A stretch of DNA of 64,000 nt from Streptomyces beihaiensis (GCF_026274175.1 NZ_JAPHNL010000013.1:1-64000); one strand, 5' to 3'; positions 9,590 through 20,005 are shown, numbered from the stretch's first letter. The notes: generated by a model not told the origin, from the sequence alone. Program-made: numbers and translations.

Positions 9590-9901
9590 CGCGGCGGGTT
9601 CCGGCTCGCGCGGGACCCGGAGGAGATCACCGTGCTCGACGTGGTGGAGGCGGTCGAAGGGGCGGCGCCACCGTTCGTCTGCACCGAGATCCGGCAGCGC
9701 GGCGCGTGCGTGGTGCCCGTCGAACCGTGCACGGGGCCGTGCACCGTGACGCAGGTCATGCACGACGCCGACCGCGCCTGGCGCGACTCGCTGCGTGCGG
9801 TGACCGTCGCCGACCTGAGCGACCGGCTGCCGCCGACCGTACGGGCCAGGGGCCGGGCATGGCTGGAAGAGCCGGGTGCGCCGCTGCCTCCGTTCTCGTA
9901 A
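9590..9901 (+). pseudogene. Truncated Rrf2-family regulator
   Basis: The frame reads GGFRLARDPEEITVLDVVEA and continues FVCTEIRQRG, PCTVTQVM, AWRDSLRAVTVADL to a TAA at 9899. This is the middle and C-terminal part of an Rrf2 regulator. The N-terminal winged helix is missing: upstream the frame degenerates and hits a TAG at 9536-9538. Only two of the family's usual Fe-S cysteines can be placed (in FVCTEI and GACVV). A GTG at 9632 could still express an 89-residue fragment, but it could not bind DNA. It overlaps the 5' side of the M23 gene's promoter region. Confidence 0.7.
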
Positions 9902-9916
9902 GGGCAGAATGGACGC

Positions 9917-10666
9917 ATGAGCCTGTTCCGCGACGACGGCATCGTGCTGCGCACCCAGAAGCTGGGTGAAGCGGACCGCATCATCACGCTGCTCACGCGC
10001 GGTCACGGACGCGTACGGACCGTGGCGCGGGGCGTGCGGCGTACGAAGTCGAAGTTCGGGGCGCGGCTCGAACCGTTCTCCCACGTCGACGTGCAGTTCT
10101 TCGCGCGCGGCAGCGAACTGGTCGGGCGCGGGCTCCCGCTGTGCACGCAGAGCGAGACCATCGCCGCGTACGGTGGCGCCATCGTGACCGACTACGGCCG
10201 CTACACCGCCGGGACGGCGATGCTGGAGACGGCGGAGCGCTTCACCGACCACGAGGGCGAGCCGTCGGTGCAGCAGTATCTGCTGCTCGTCGGCGCGCTG
10301 CGCACGCTCGCGCGCGGCGAGCACGAGCCGAACCTCGTCCTCGACGCGTTCCTGCTCCGCTCCCTCGCCGTCAACGGCTACGCGCCCAGCTTCGGCGACT
10401 GCGCCAAGTGCGGAATGCCCGGTCCGAACCGGTTCTTCTCGGTGGGCGCGGGCGGCTCGGTCTGCGTCGACTGCCGGGTGCCGGGCAGCGTCGTACCCTC
10501 ACCACAGGCCCTCGCGCTGCTCGGCGCGCTGCTCACGGGAGACTGGGAGACGGCCGACGCGTGCGAGGCGCGGTACGTCAGGGAGGGCAGCGGGCTCGTG
10601 TCGGCGTACCTGCACTGGCACCTGGAGCGCGGACTGCGCTCCTTGCGATACGTAGAGAAAAGCTAG
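9917..10666 (+). CDS. recO: DNA repair protein RecO
   Basis: 249-residue RecF-pathway protein that helps load RecA on gaps coated by single-strand-binding protein. The N-terminal OB fold ([26 protein letters not shown]) is followed by a helical domain and a zinc finger with CxxC pairs in [10 protein letters not shown] and [10 protein letters not shown]. The ATG at 9917 has a weak AAGGGCAG ahead. uppS follows 37 bases downstream on the same strand, the usual recO-uppS pairing. Confidence 0.95.
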   Translation: MSLFRDDGIVLRTQKLGEADRIITLLTRGHGRVRTVARGVRRTKSKFGARLEPFSHVDVQFFARGSELVGRGLPLCTQSETIAAYGGAIVTDYGRYTAGTAMLETAERFTDHEGEPSVQQYLLLVGALRTLARGEHEPNLVLDAFLLRSLAVNGYAPSFGDCAKCGMPGPNRFFSVGAGGSVCVDCRVPGSVVPSPQALALLGALLTGDWETADACEARYVREGSGLVSAYLHWHLERGLRSLRYVEKS

Positions 10667-10687
10667 TACAGCTAGTAAAGCTAGTAG
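10661..10687. repeat. Three 9-base AGCTAGTAN repeats at the recO stop
   Basis: AGCTAGTAC, AGCTAGTAA and AGCTAGTAG follow each other directly. The first copy supplies the recO stop codon and later copies add in-frame stops, so the repeat may ensure termination before uppS. Confidence 0.6.
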
Positions 10688-10703
10688 GGGAGAGGCCCGG
10701 AAC

Positions 10704-11555
10704 ATGGCACGTCGCGGATTCCTCGGACGGACGTCACGCCACGAGTACAGCACGCCCGAACCGCACCCGTCGGGCGCGCGTCCGCCGAAGATCCCCGGCG
10801 AGCTGGTGCCGGAGCACGTCGCCATCGTGATGGACGGCAACGGGCGGTGGGCGAAGGGGCGCGGCCTGCCGCGCACGGAAGGCCACAAGGTCGGCGCCGA
10901 GCGGGTCCTCGACGTGCTTCAGGGTGCCATCGAGATGGGCGTGGGTGCCATCTCCCTCTACGCGTTCTCGACCGAGAACTGGAAGCGCTCGCCCGACGAG
11001 GTTCGCTTCCTGATGAACTTCAACCGCGACTTCATCCGCAAGACCCGTGACCAGCTGGACGATTTGGGCGTGCGGGTGCGGTGGGTCGGCCGCATGCCGA
11101 AGCTGTGGAAGTCGGTCGCCAGGGAGCTGGAGATCTCCCAGGAGCAGACCAAGGACAACGACAGGCTGACGCTCTACTTCTGCATGAACTACGGCGGCCG
11201 TGCCGAGATCGCCGACGCCGCGCAGGCGCTCGCCGAGGACGTGAGGGCGGGGCGCCTCGACCCGTCGAAGGTGAACGAGAAGACCTTCGCCAAGTACATG
11301 TACTACCCGGACATGCCGGACGTGGACCTGTTCCTGCGCCCCAGCGGCGAACAGCGCACCTCCAACTACCTGCTGTGGCAGAGCGCGTACGCCGAGATGG
11401 TCTTCCAGGACGTCCTGTGGCCGGACTTCGACCGCCGCGACCTGTGGCGCGCCTGCCTCGAATACGCCTCCCGCGACCGCCGCTTCGGCGGGGCGATCCC
11501 CAACGAGGAGCTGCTGGCGATGGAGGGGCGCACCTCCGAGGTGCCCGAGCAGTAG
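10704..11555 (+). CDS. uppS: Isoprenyl transferase (undecaprenyl diphosphate synthase type)
   Basis: 283-residue cis-prenyltransferase that extends farnesyl diphosphate with isopentenyl diphosphate to make lipid carriers for cell-wall synthesis. The family motifs are present: [16 protein letters not shown] near residue 40 with the catalytic Asp, [11 protein letters not shown], and [19 protein letters not shown]. The length fits the actinobacterial form with a short extra N-terminus. GGGGAGAGG precedes the ATG at 10704. Confidence 0.96.
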   Translation: MARRGFLGRTSRHEYSTPEPHPSGARPPKIPGELVPEHVAIVMDGNGRWAKGRGLPRTEGHKVGAERVLDVLQGAIEMGVGAISLYAFSTENWKRSPDEVRFLMNFNRDFIRKTRDQLDDLGVRVRWVGRMPKLWKSVARELEISQEQTKDNDRLTLYFCMNYGGRAEIADAAQALAEDVRAGRLDPSKVNEKTFAKYMYYPDMPDVDLFLRPSGEQRTSNYLLWQSAYAEMVFQDVLWPDFDRRDLWRACLEYASRDRRFGGAIPNEELLAMEGRTSEVPEQ

Positions 11556-11606
11556 CGCGCCGGGCTAACCTCTCCTCGATCATTGGCGAGATCCAGGGGA
11601 GGGCCC

Positions 11607-12149
11607 GTGGAACAGCAGGTTGAACGGACGGCGGAGGACTGCGTCGCGCTGGAGTACCAGCACACGCCCGACGAGACGAGACAGGCGCTCAGAGCGCGGG
11701 CGAAGGTGACGGGCGCCGACCGGCGGATGAAGTACATGGCGATCGTGATCTCCGCCGTCTGTGTCGGAACCTTCGCGGTGTCGCTCGCCGGCGGTGAGCG
11801 CCTTGCCGTCGACCTCCAGTCGCTGGTGTTCGCCGCCGTGATGTGCCTGGTCGTCTTCGTGGTGAAGCCCCAGGTGCTCACCCGTCAGCTCCACAGGATG
11901 GCCACCCGGCACGGCGCCTGCCGGACCCGGGTCGACGACACCGGCGTCGCCGTCACCAACGCGGGCGGCTCCACCCACCTGAACTGGACCGCCGCCCCGC
12001 GCTACACCGAGACCGCCGACACCTTCGTCCTGCTCAGCGGCGACAAGAACGCGTCCTGCCTCATCGTGCTGCCCAAGCGCGGTACGGCGGAGCCCGGGGG
12101 CGTGGACGCCCTCCGGGCTCTGCTGGACCGGCACATCAGCCGGATCTAG
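11607..12149 (+). CDS. YcxB-like membrane protein
   Basis: 180-residue protein with two central transmembrane segments (YMAIVISAVCVGTFAVSL and SLVFAAVMCLVVFVV) and a C-terminal soluble domain containing TRVDDTGVAVTN, an aromatic WTAAPRYTETADTFVLL strand pair, and IVLPKR. This fits the YcxB-like domain, whose function is unknown. The GTG at 11607 follows GGGGAGGG. It abuts the convergent zur gene with only three bases between them. Confidence 0.65.
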   Translation: MEQQVERTAEDCVALEYQHTPDETRQALRARAKVTGADRRMKYMAIVISAVCVGTFAVSLAGGERLAVDLQSLVFAAVMCLVVFVVKPQVLTRQLHRMATRHGACRTRVDDTGVAVTNAGGSTHLNWTAAPRYTETADTFVLLSGDKNASCLIVLPKRGTAEPGGVDALRALLDRHISRI

Positions 12150-12152
12150 GGC

Positions 12153-12593
12153 TCAGTTCGCCCGCTCCGCCTTCTCCGCCTTCGCTGTCGTCTCCGACGC
12201 CGCGCAGTCCGCGCACGTACCGAAGATCTCCACCGTGTGGCCCACGTTGACGTACCCGTGCTCCGCGGCGATCGACTCGGCCCACCTCTCCACCGCGGGG
12301 CCCTCCACCTCCACCGCCTTACCGCAGACGCGGCAGACCAGGTGGTGGTGGTGTTCGCCGGTGGAGCAGCGGCGGTAGACGGACTCGCCGTCCGTGGTCC
12401 GCAGGACGTCCACCTCTCCGGCGTCGGCCAGGGACTGAAGCGTGCGGTACACGGTTGTCAGGCCGACCGAGTCGCCCTTGTGCTTGAGCACGTCGTGCAG
12501 TTCCTGGGCGCTGCGGAACTCGTCCACCTCGTCGAGCGCCGCCGCCACAGCCGCGCGCTGGCGGGTCGACCTGCCTCGAACCGGGGCTGCCAC
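12153..12593 (-). CDS. zur: Zinc uptake regulator, Fur family
   Basis: 146-residue winged-helix repressor that binds DNA when loaded with zinc. Recognition-helix region GLTTVYRTLQSLADAG, metal-site region STGEHHHHLVCRVCGKAVEV, and a second CxxC (GTCADC) for structural zinc. A GTG start with GGAGGA upstream. The neighbouring znuBCA genes and the Zur-like boxes at znuA identify it as Zur rather than Fur or Nur. Confidence 0.9.
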   Translation of the reverse strand: MAAPVRGRSTRQRAAVAAALDEVDEFRSAQELHDVLKHKGDSVGLTTVYRTLQSLADAGEVDVLRTTDGESVYRRCSTGEHHHHLVCRVCGKAVEVEGPAVERWAESIAAEHGYVNVGHTVEIFGTCADCAASETTAKAEKAERAN

Positions 12594-12652
12594 AAGTTCC
12601 TCCTCGCGTCTGTCTCCGTGCCGTCATTGTGCCAGGCGGCGCGGCGGCCGGG

Positions 12653-13561
12653 TCAGACCTCGGCCGCCGGTTCGGCCACGCGGTCGGCCGTCGGCCTCTC
12701 CGGCGTCGTGGCCTGCCGCGGGAGCGTGCATCCCGTGGCCGCCGCCCGCACGCGGCGCCGGGCCAGTGGTGTGGCCAGGGCCGTCAGGGCGATGAACAGG
12801 GCGATGGTGAGCAGCACGATCGTGGCCCCCGGGGGCACGTCCTGGTAGTACGAGGTGATCGTGCCGCCCAGCGTCGCCGAGACGCCGATCGCCACCGCGA
12901 TCACGAACGTCGCCCTGAAGCTGCGGGTCAGTTGCTGCGCCGCCGCCACCGGCACCACCATCAGCGCCGACACCAGGAGCAGGCCCACCACCCGCATCGC
13001 CACGGTCACCGTGATCGCCGCGGTGACCGCGACCAGCAGGTTGAGCGCGCGCACCGGAAGTCCGGTGACCCGCGCGAACTCCTCGTCCTGGCTCACCGCG
13101 AACAGCTGCCGCCGCAGCCCCACCGTCACCAGGATCACGAACGCGGCGAGCACGCAGATCGCCGTCACGTCCTGCGGCGAGACCGTCGACAGCGAGCCGA
13201 ACAGGTACGAGTTGAGGTTGGCGTTGGAGCCGCCGGGCGCCAGGTTGATGAACATGACGCCGCCCGCCATACCGCCGTAGAAGAGCATGGCGAGCGCGAT
13301 GTCGCCGCGCGTCTTGCCGTACCAGCGGATCAGCTCCATCACCACCGAGCCGACGACGCAGACGAGCGTCGCCATCCACACCGGCGACGTGGACAGCAGA
13401 AAGCCGAGGCCGACGCCGGTCATGGCCACATGGCCCATGCCGTCGCCCATCAGCGCCTGACGGCGCTGGACCAGGTAGATGCCGACCGCGGGGGCCGTGA
13501 CGCCGACGAGGACGGCGGCGAGCAGCGCCCGCTGCATGAAGGCGTAGTCGAGGAAGTCCAT
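12653..13561 (-). CDS. znuB: Zinc ABC transporter permease
   Basis: Predicted 302-residue integral membrane protein of the ABC-3 family with about eight hydrophobic segments (from FMQRALLAAVLVGVTAPAVGIYLV through IVLLTIALFIALTALATPLA). It contains the family stretch QALMGDGMGHVAMTGVGLG near the N-terminus. A GTG lies directly before the chosen ATG at 13561. It follows znuC in one operon and forms the membrane channel of the zinc importer. Confidence 0.92.
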   Translation of the reverse strand: MDFLDYAFMQRALLAAVLVGVTAPAVGIYLVQRRQALMGDGMGHVAMTGVGLGFLLSTSPVWMATLVCVVGSVVMELIRWYGKTRGDIALAMLFYGGMAGGVMFINLAPGGSNANLNSYLFGSLSTVSPQDVTAICVLAAFVILVTVGLRRQLFAVSQDEEFARVTGLPVRALNLLVAVTAAITVTVAMRVVGLLLVSALMVVPVAAAQQLTRSFRATFVIAVAIGVSATLGGTITSYYQDVPPGATIVLLTIALFIALTALATPLARRRVRAAATGCTLPRQATTPERPTADRVAEPAAEV

Positions 13562-13587
13562 CACTCTGTCACTCTCTTCTCACGCAC

Positions 13588-14373
13588 TCAGCTCAGCAGG
13601 CCCATGCGGAGCGGTTCGGCGTCGGCGGGGGTGTGCGGGTGGACGTGGTCGTGGCCGGGCAGCGCGTGCTGGCCGACGGCCTTCGGCGGCGGGCCGTCGT
13701 GCAGGACGCAGCCGTCGCGCAGCACCACCGCGCGGTCGATCAGCGGTTCGAGCGGCCCGAGTTCGTGCAGGACGAGCAGGACCGAGGCGCCCGCCGCGAC
13801 CTGCTTGCGCAGGGTGTCCGCGAGGACCTCCTGGCTGGCCAGGTCCACGCCCGCCATCGGCTCGTCCATGATCAGCACCTCCGGCTCGGAGGCCAGGGCG
13901 CGGGCGATGAGCACGCGTTGGTGCTGCCCGCCGGAGAGGGCGTCGACGGAGTCCTTCGCGTGGTCGGCCATCCCCACCAGGTCGAGCGCGTGGTGCACGG
14001 CCGTCCGGTCGGCCTTGCGCAGGAGCCCGAAGCGGGCGCGGGAGAGGCGGCCGGAGGAGACGACCTCGGCCACCGTGGCGGGCACGCCGCCCGCCGCCGT
14101 GGTGCGCTGCGGTACGTAACCGACGCGCGCCCACTGCTTGAAGCGGCGGCGCGGGGTGCCCAGGATGTCGATCTCGCCGCCGGTCGGCGGGACCTGCCCG
14201 ACGATGGTGCGGATCGCCGTGGACTTGCCGGAGCCGTTGGCGCCGAGCAGCGCGACGACCTCGCCGCGGCGCACGGTCAGGTCGATGCCGCGCAGCACGG
14301 GCCGCGCGCCGAGCTCGGCGGTGACGCCGCGCAGGGATATGACGGGTTCGGTCAGGTCAGGTTCGTCGTTCAT
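13588..14373 (-). CDS. znuC: Zinc ABC transporter ATP-binding protein
   Basis: 261-residue ATPase. Walker A GANGSGKST at about 44-52, signature LSGGQ at 146-150, Walker B VLIMDEP at about 167-172, and the switch His in LVLHELG. The tail is rich in histidine (HALPGHDHVHPH), which may bind zinc. It lies 26 bases upstream of znuB and 38 bases downstream of znuA on the same strand. Confidence 0.93.
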   Translation of the reverse strand: MNDEPDLTEPVISLRGVTAELGARPVLRGIDLTVRRGEVVALLGANGSGKSTAIRTIVGQVPPTGGEIDILGTPRRRFKQWARVGYVPQRTTAAGGVPATVAEVVSSGRLSRARFGLLRKADRTAVHHALDLVGMADHAKDSVDALSGGQHQRVLIARALASEPEVLIMDEPMAGVDLASQEVLADTLRKQVAAGASVLLVLHELGPLEPLIDRAVVLRDGCVLHDGPPPKAVGQHALPGHDHVHPHTPADAEPLRMGLLS

Positions 14374-14411
14374 GGCGGGACCGCCCTCTGTGGTCGCTCG
14401 GTGCTTCGTGG

Positions 14412-15413
14412 TCACTTGGCGCCGAGAGCCTTGCGCAGCGCCTTCAGGTTGGACTCCATGACCTGGATGTAGTCCCGGCCCTTGGACTTGGCGGTGATGC
14501 CCTCGATGGGGTCGAGCACGTCGGTCCTCAGGTGGGCGTCGTTCGCCAGGGTCTTCGCCGTCTTGTCGCTGACGAGCGTCTCGTAGAAGACGGTGGTGAC
14601 CCCGTCGGCCTTCGCCAGCTTCTGGAGGTCCTTGACGCGGGCGGCGCTGGGCTCGCTCTCCGGGTCGAGGCCGTTGATGGCCTCCTCGGTGAGGCCGTAG
14701 CGCTCGGCGAGGTAACCGAAGGCGGCGTGGGTGGTGATGAAGACTTTGGACTTGGTGTTCCTCAGGCCCTCGCGGTACTCGGTGTCGAGGTCGCCGAGCT
14801 TCTTCACCAGGGCCGCGGTGTTCTTCTCGTACGCGGCCGCGTGGCCCGGGTCGGCCTTCTCGAACGCCTTGCCGACGCCCTTGGCGACCTCGGCGAAGCG
14901 GACCGGGTCCTGCCAGATGTGCGGGTCGTCGCCCTCGTGCTCGCCGTGCGTGTGGTCGTGCTCCGGGGCGTGGCCGCCGACCTCGTCGCCGTGCTTCTCC
15001 ATGCTGGTCAGGGAGGCGGCGTCGATCTTCGTCTTCGCTCCGGACTGGCTGATCGCCTCGTCGACGGAGGGCTGGAGGTTCTTCAGGTAGAGGGCGACGT
15101 CGGCCTTCTCGATGTCGGTGCGCTGCTTGGCGCTCACTTCGAGGTCGTGCGGCTCCTGGCCGGGCTCGGTGAGGTCGCTCACGGAGACGTGGTCGCCGCC
15201 GATCTCCTGGGCGAGGTACTCCAGCGGATAGAAGGAGGCCACGACGTCCAGCTTGCCGTTCTTGCCGTTGCCGGCGTTCTTGCCGTCCGCGGCCGTCATG
15301 GACGAGCACGCGGTCAGGGCCGTGAGGCCGAGGAGCGTGGTGGCGGTGACGGCGGCGGTGGATATCAGGCGGCGGCGACCGGGGCGGCGGCGCGAGGCGT
15401 GGCACTCGTTCAT
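14412..15413 (-). CDS. znuA: Zinc ABC transporter substrate-binding lipoprotein
   Basis: 333-residue lipoprotein. Positively charged N-terminus, hydrophobic core, and lipobox LTAC before CSSM. The mature part is a cluster A-I metal-binding protein with a His-rich loop ([16 protein letters not shown]) and the conserved [15 protein letters not shown] segment. The ATG at 15413 is chosen because the upstream ATG (15422) and TTG (15428) lie inside a Zur-like box. It is the first gene of znuACB, divergent from glyS. Confidence 0.92.
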   Translation of the reverse strand: MNECHASRRRPGRRRLISTAAVTATTLLGLTALTACSSMTAADGKNAGNGKNGKLDVVASFYPLEYLAQEIGGDHVSVSDLTEPGQEPHDLEVSAKQRTDIEKADVALYLKNLQPSVDEAISQSGAKTKIDAASLTSMEKHGDEVGGHAPEHDHTHGEHEGDDPHIWQDPVRFAEVAKGVGKAFEKADPGHAAAYEKNTAALVKKLGDLDTEYREGLRNTKSKVFITTHAAFGYLAERYGLTEEAINGLDPESEPSAARVKDLQKLAKADGVTTVFYETLVSDKTAKTLANDAHLRTDVLDPIEGITAKSKGRDYIQVMESNLKALRKALGAK

Positions 15414-15427
15414 GACAGTCATTTTCA
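15413..15427. promoter_or_regulatory. Zur box 1 at znuA
   Basis: Read on the minus strand, TGAAAATGACTGTCA matches the Streptomyces Zur consensus TGAAAATGATTTTCA at 13 of 15 positions. It touches the znuA start codon, so bound Zur would block transcription start or early elongation. Confidence 0.75.
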
Positions 15428-15434
15428 ACGAAAG

Positions 15435-15449
15435 TGGAAACCATTGTCA
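15435..15449. promoter_or_regulatory. Zur box 2 at znuA
   Basis: On the minus strand TGACAATGGTTTCCA matches the same consensus at 12 of 15 positions. Its centre is 22 bases from box 1, two helical turns, so two Zur dimers could bind the same face of the DNA. Confidence 0.7.
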
Positions 15450-15567
15450 ACAAGCTTCGGGTGGGAACCGATTTGGTTCGGGGGACGGTCCCGCCGGTAA
15501 CCTGAGGCATTCGCTCCCGGAGTCCGTATCCAGCGGGCTTCATCGCCGTCGTAATGAAGAGAGCACC

Positions 15568-16950
<1,383 letters not shown>

Positions 16951-16973
16951 CGGCTCCACCGGTCGTACGTGCC

Positions 16974-17016
16974 CGGGCCCCGGCCCACCGGATTCCGTCC
17001 GGTGGGCCGGGGCCCG
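16974..17016 (+). terminator. glyS terminator hairpin
   Basis: CGGGCCCCGGCCCACCG (16974-16990) is perfectly complementary to 17000-17016, with a 9-base loop. It lies between glyS and the convergent TetR gene and can serve both. Confidence 0.85.
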
Positions 17017-17037
17017 GCTGCTTCTGGGGCGTCGGGG

Positions 17038-17628
17038 TCAGCGGGGCGTCAGGCCCCGCAGGACCAGGGACGTCACCGCGTCGAACGCGGCGGGCGCGTC
17101 GGGGCGGGACCACTGCGGCGCGTACACGGGATCGTGGAAATGGGCCGTGGACTCGAAGACCGCGCGGGCCGTCGCCGCGAGGTCACCCACCTCGAACACC
17201 CCACGCTCGACGCCCTCTTGGAGGATCGCCGTCAACTGGCCGGTCAGATCGCCGATGTGCGCGTCGACCGCGGCGCTGTTCTCGTTCGTGAGCACCGTGT
17301 ACGTGTCGAACAGCTCCGGATCGTCACCCGCCTTGTGCCGCTTGGCGTCGAACAGGGCGGCCAGCCAGTGCCGCAGTTTCGCGGCGGGCTCCTCGGAGCC
17401 GGAGGTGACGTCCGCGAGCACGGCGGTGGTCCGGTCCAGCCACCTCTTGGTGACGGCCTCGCGCAGCGCCGCCTTCGTGCGGAAGTGCCGGTACACCGTG
17501 CCGTGGCTGACCCCGAGCGCGCGTGCCACGTCGACGACGGTCGCCTTCGCGACGCCGTGCCGGCGCAGAACCTCCTCGGTCGCTTCGAGGATGCGTTCGG
17601 GGGTCAGGGCTTCGGTGGGTGGTGCCAT
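17038..17628 (-). CDS. TetR-family transcriptional regulator
   Basis: 196-residue repressor. The N-terminal helix-turn-helix (about 10-55) reads ILEATEEVLRRHGVAKATVV and LGVSHGTVYRHFRTKAALRE. The C-terminal ligand domain is typical in length. It lies 24 bases downstream of the aldo-keto reductase on the same strand, so the two probably form one operon controlled from the palindrome at 18727-18762. Confidence 0.9.
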   Translation of the reverse strand: MAPPTEALTPERILEATEEVLRRHGVAKATVVDVARALGVSHGTVYRHFRTKAALREAVTKRWLDRTTAVLADVTSGSEEPAAKLRHWLAALFDAKRHKAGDDPELFDTYTVLTNENSAAVDAHIGDLTGQLTAILQEGVERGVFEVGDLAATARAVFESTAHFHDPVYAPQWSRPDAPAAFDAVTSLVLRGLTPR

Positions 17629-17652
17629 GCCAGTGACCGTACCCGGCGCTCG

Positions 17653-18711
17653 TCAGCGCTCGCTGTCGAGGTGCGCCATCTGCCCGGCAGGGTAGCGCTC
17701 GCCGGCCGCCGCGTCGGCGGGCACCGCCTCCTCGATCGAGGCGAGGTCACCGGCGTCGAGCGTGACGTCGAGCGCGCCGAGGGCCTCGGCGAGACGGTCC
17801 CGGCGGCGGGCGCCGACCAGCGGCACGATGTCGTGGCCGTGCTGCGCGCCGCGCGCGAGCACCCACGCGATGGCGATCTGGGCGACGCTGACGCCCTTCT
17901 GCTCGGCGATCTTGCGCAGCCGCTCGACCAGGTCGAGGTTGTGCTGGAGGTTGTCGCCCTGGAAGCGGGGGCTCATGCCGCGGAAGTCGTTCGCGGCGAG
18001 CCGCCGGTCACGGGTGAAGTGGCCGGAGATCAGGCCGCGGGAGAGCACTCCGTACGCGGTGACGCCGATGCCGAGTTCGCGGGTGGTCGGCAGGATCGAC
18101 TCCTCGATGCCGCGTGAGATGAGGGAGTACTCGATCTGCAGGTCGGCGATGGGCGCGGTGGCGGCGGCCCGGCGGATGGTCTCGGCGCCCACCTCGCTCA
18201 GGCCGATGTGGCGGACATGGCCCTTCTCGACCAGCTCGGCGATGGCGCCGACGGTCTCCTCGACCGGTACGTCCGGGTCGAGGCGGGCGATCCGGTAGAC
18301 GTCGATGTGGTCGACGCCCAGGCGCTGGAGGCTGTAGGCGGCGAAGTTCTTCACGGCCGCCGGACGCCCGTCGTAGCCGGACCAGCCGCCGTCCGGGTCG
18401 CGGAGCGCGCCGAACTTCACGCTGGTCAGCGCCTTCTCGCGGGCGGCGGCGGGCGCGGTGCGCAGGGCCTCGCCGATCAGCATCTCGTTGTGCCCCATGG
18501 CGTAGAAGTCGCCGGTGTCCAGGAGGGTGATGCCCGCGTCGAGCGCGGCGTGGATGGTGGCGATGGACTCGGCGCGGTCGGCGTCGCCGTACAGCGCGGA
18601 CATGCCCATGCAGCCGAGGCCGAGCGCGGAGACGGCAGGGCCGGTGGTGCCGAGGGGGCGGGTGGGGACGGAGACGGTCGGGTTCTGCGGGGTCTTCTCG
18701 TTCTCGGTCAT
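17653..18711 (-). CDS. Aldo/keto reductase with altered catalytic His
   Basis: 352-residue NADPH-dependent barrel enzyme. The catalytic Asp and Tyr lie in LLDTGDFYAMG and the Lys in TSVKFG. The position of the fourth catalytic residue, usually His in YQHR, reads YRIAR here, so the canonical tetrad is incomplete. A related Streptomyces subfamily with a similar change exists to my knowledge. The cofactor end shows LVGARRRDRLAEALGALD. The ATG at 18711 follows GGTGGAG. First gene of a probable two-gene operon with the TetR regulator. Confidence 0.9.
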   Translation of the reverse strand: MTENEKTPQNPTVSVPTRPLGTTGPAVSALGLGCMGMSALYGDADRAESIATIHAALDAGITLLDTGDFYAMGHNEMLIGEALRTAPAAAREKALTSVKFGALRDPDGGWSGYDGRPAAVKNFAAYSLQRLGVDHIDVYRIARLDPDVPVEETVGAIAELVEKGHVRHIGLSEVGAETIRRAAATAPIADLQIEYSLISRGIEESILPTTRELGIGVTAYGVLSRGLISGHFTRDRRLAANDFRGMSPRFQGDNLQHNLDLVERLRKIAEQKGVSVAQIAIAWVLARGAQHGHDIVPLVGARRRDRLAEALGALDVTLDAGDLASIEEAVPADAAAGERYPAGQMAHLDSER

Positions 18712-18726
18712 GGCTCCACCATGCCA

Positions 18727-18762
18727 TGACGAATGACAGATTTCAATATCTGTCATTCGTCA
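18727..18762. promoter_or_regulatory. Perfect 15-bp operator palindrome
   Basis: TGACGAATGACAGAT (18727-18741) and its exact reverse complement (18748-18762) flank a 6-base AT-rich spacer, 15 bases before the aldo-keto reductase start. A partial further copy (CATCTGTCA) follows. The size and symmetry suit a TetR-type dimer, presumably the TetR protein encoded in the same operon. Confidence 0.75.
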
Positions 18763-18830
18763 TCTGTCACCGGGCGCCTCGCCGGCCGCTCTGCAGGCTC
18801 ACCGCCCTGTTCGCGGGCTCACCTCTCCGT

Positions 18831-19394
18831 TCACAGGCCCACCGCTCCGTCGATCCGCTCCCGCAGCAGGTCCGCGTGGCCGTTGTGGCGCGCGTACTCC
18901 TCGATCATGTGGATCACGACCCAGCGCAGCGACACCCTGCCCCGCCACGTGTCCGTGCCCTCGATGTCCAGGTCCGGCGCGGAGGCGATGAGCTCGTCCG
19001 CGAACGCCGTCTCCGCGCGCCAGGCCGTCCACGCCTCGGCCACGGCCCCCGGTCCGGCGTCCCGCGCGCCGTCGAAGTCGCCGTCCGGGTCGTCCGGGGT
19101 CGAATAGCGGGGCGGGGCGTCCTGCCCGGCCAGTACCTCGCGGAACCAGCGGCGCTCGACATCGGCCAGATGCCGTACGAGGCCGAGCAGCGACAGCGTC
19201 GACGGGGCGGCCGAACGTGTCGCCAACTCGGCCTCCACGCCCTGGCACTTCAGCTCCAGTGTGGCGCGTTGCGCGGCGAGGAACCCGGCCAGCATCCGCC
19301 GCTCCTCGCCGACGGCGGGAGCGGCGAAGCGGGCCTTTGAGGCGGGCGCGGTGAAGAGTTCGGCGCGGCGGGACGCCGGAGAGTCGGTTGTCAT
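18831..19394 (-). CDS. DinB/mycothiol-transferase-like protein
   Basis: 187-residue helical-bundle protein. Potential metal-ligand histidines are spread as in DinB/YfiT proteins: LLGLVRHLADVERRWF, and HMIEEYARHNGHADLLRE near the C-terminus. Such proteins often conjugate mycothiol or bacillithiol to electrophiles. The ATG at 19394 lies 11 bases from the end of the upstream gene, so it is probably the second gene of an operon with the RibD-like reductase. Confidence 0.8.
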   Translation of the reverse strand: MTTDSPASRRAELFTAPASKARFAAPAVGEERRMLAGFLAAQRATLELKCQGVEAELATRSAAPSTLSLLGLVRHLADVERRWFREVLAGQDAPPRYSTPDDPDGDFDGARDAGPGAVAEAWTAWRAETAFADELIASAPDLDIEGTDTWRGRVSLRWVVIHMIEEYARHNGHADLLRERIDGAVGL

Positions 19395-19405
19395 ACGGCA
19401 AGACG

Positions 19406-20005
19406 CTACGACCGCTCCCCGGCCCTGCGGTACGTGCACACCTGGACGCCCTTGTCGCTGGTGGTCGTCGAGGTCAGTTCGAGCGTGCGCAGGGCGCCGT
19501 CCGCCGGGAAGATCGACTTTCCGCCGCCGAGCAGCACCGGCATGATCACCAGCGTGAGCTCGTCCGCCAGGTCGGCGCCGATCAGGGCGCGGGCCAGGGT
19601 CGGGCTGCCCATCAGGAGCAGGTCGCCGCCCTCGGCATCGCGCAGCTTGCGCAGGTGGGAGACGGCCTCGGCACCCGGGATCAGCGTGGTGTTGTTCCAG
19701 GTCAGATCGGACTCGGTGAGCGTGTTCGACACCACGTACTTCTTGATCGCGTTCATCTTGTCGGCGAACGGGTCGCCCGCCCGCTCCGGCCACGCCCCGG
19801 CCATCACCGACCAGGTGCGACGCCCGAACAGCAGCGCCTCCGCCGACTCCAGTTGACCCGTGAACGCCCCGCCGACGACCTCCGGGTCGAAGAACTGGTG
19901 CGACCAGCCACCGTGGGCGAAGCCGCCGTCCGTGTCCTCGTCGGGGCCGCCGGGCGCCTGCACGACACCGTCCAGGCTCATGAACTCGCTGATGACGATC
20001 CGCAT
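19406..20005 (-). CDS. Dihydrofolate-reductase-fold (RibD C-terminal type) protein
   Basis: 199-residue protein of the RibD C-terminal/DHFR-like family. Typical N-terminus MRIVISEFMSLDGVVQAPGG, middle LLFGRRTWSVMAGAWP and NTLIPG-like stretches, and LLLMGSPTLARALIGADLADELTLVIMPVLLGGGK for NADPH binding. Substrate unknown; stand-alone members usually do not make riboflavin. The ATG at 20005 has AAGGAGA upstream. Confidence 0.87.
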   Translation of the reverse strand: MRIVISEFMSLDGVVQAPGGPDEDTDGGFAHGGWSHQFFDPEVVGGAFTGQLESAEALLFGRRTWSVMAGAWPERAGDPFADKMNAIKKYVVSNTLTESDLTWNNTTLIPGAEAVSHLRKLRDAEGGDLLLMGSPTLARALIGADLADELTLVIMPVLLGGGKSIFPADGALRTLELTSTTTSDKGVQVCTYRRAGERS

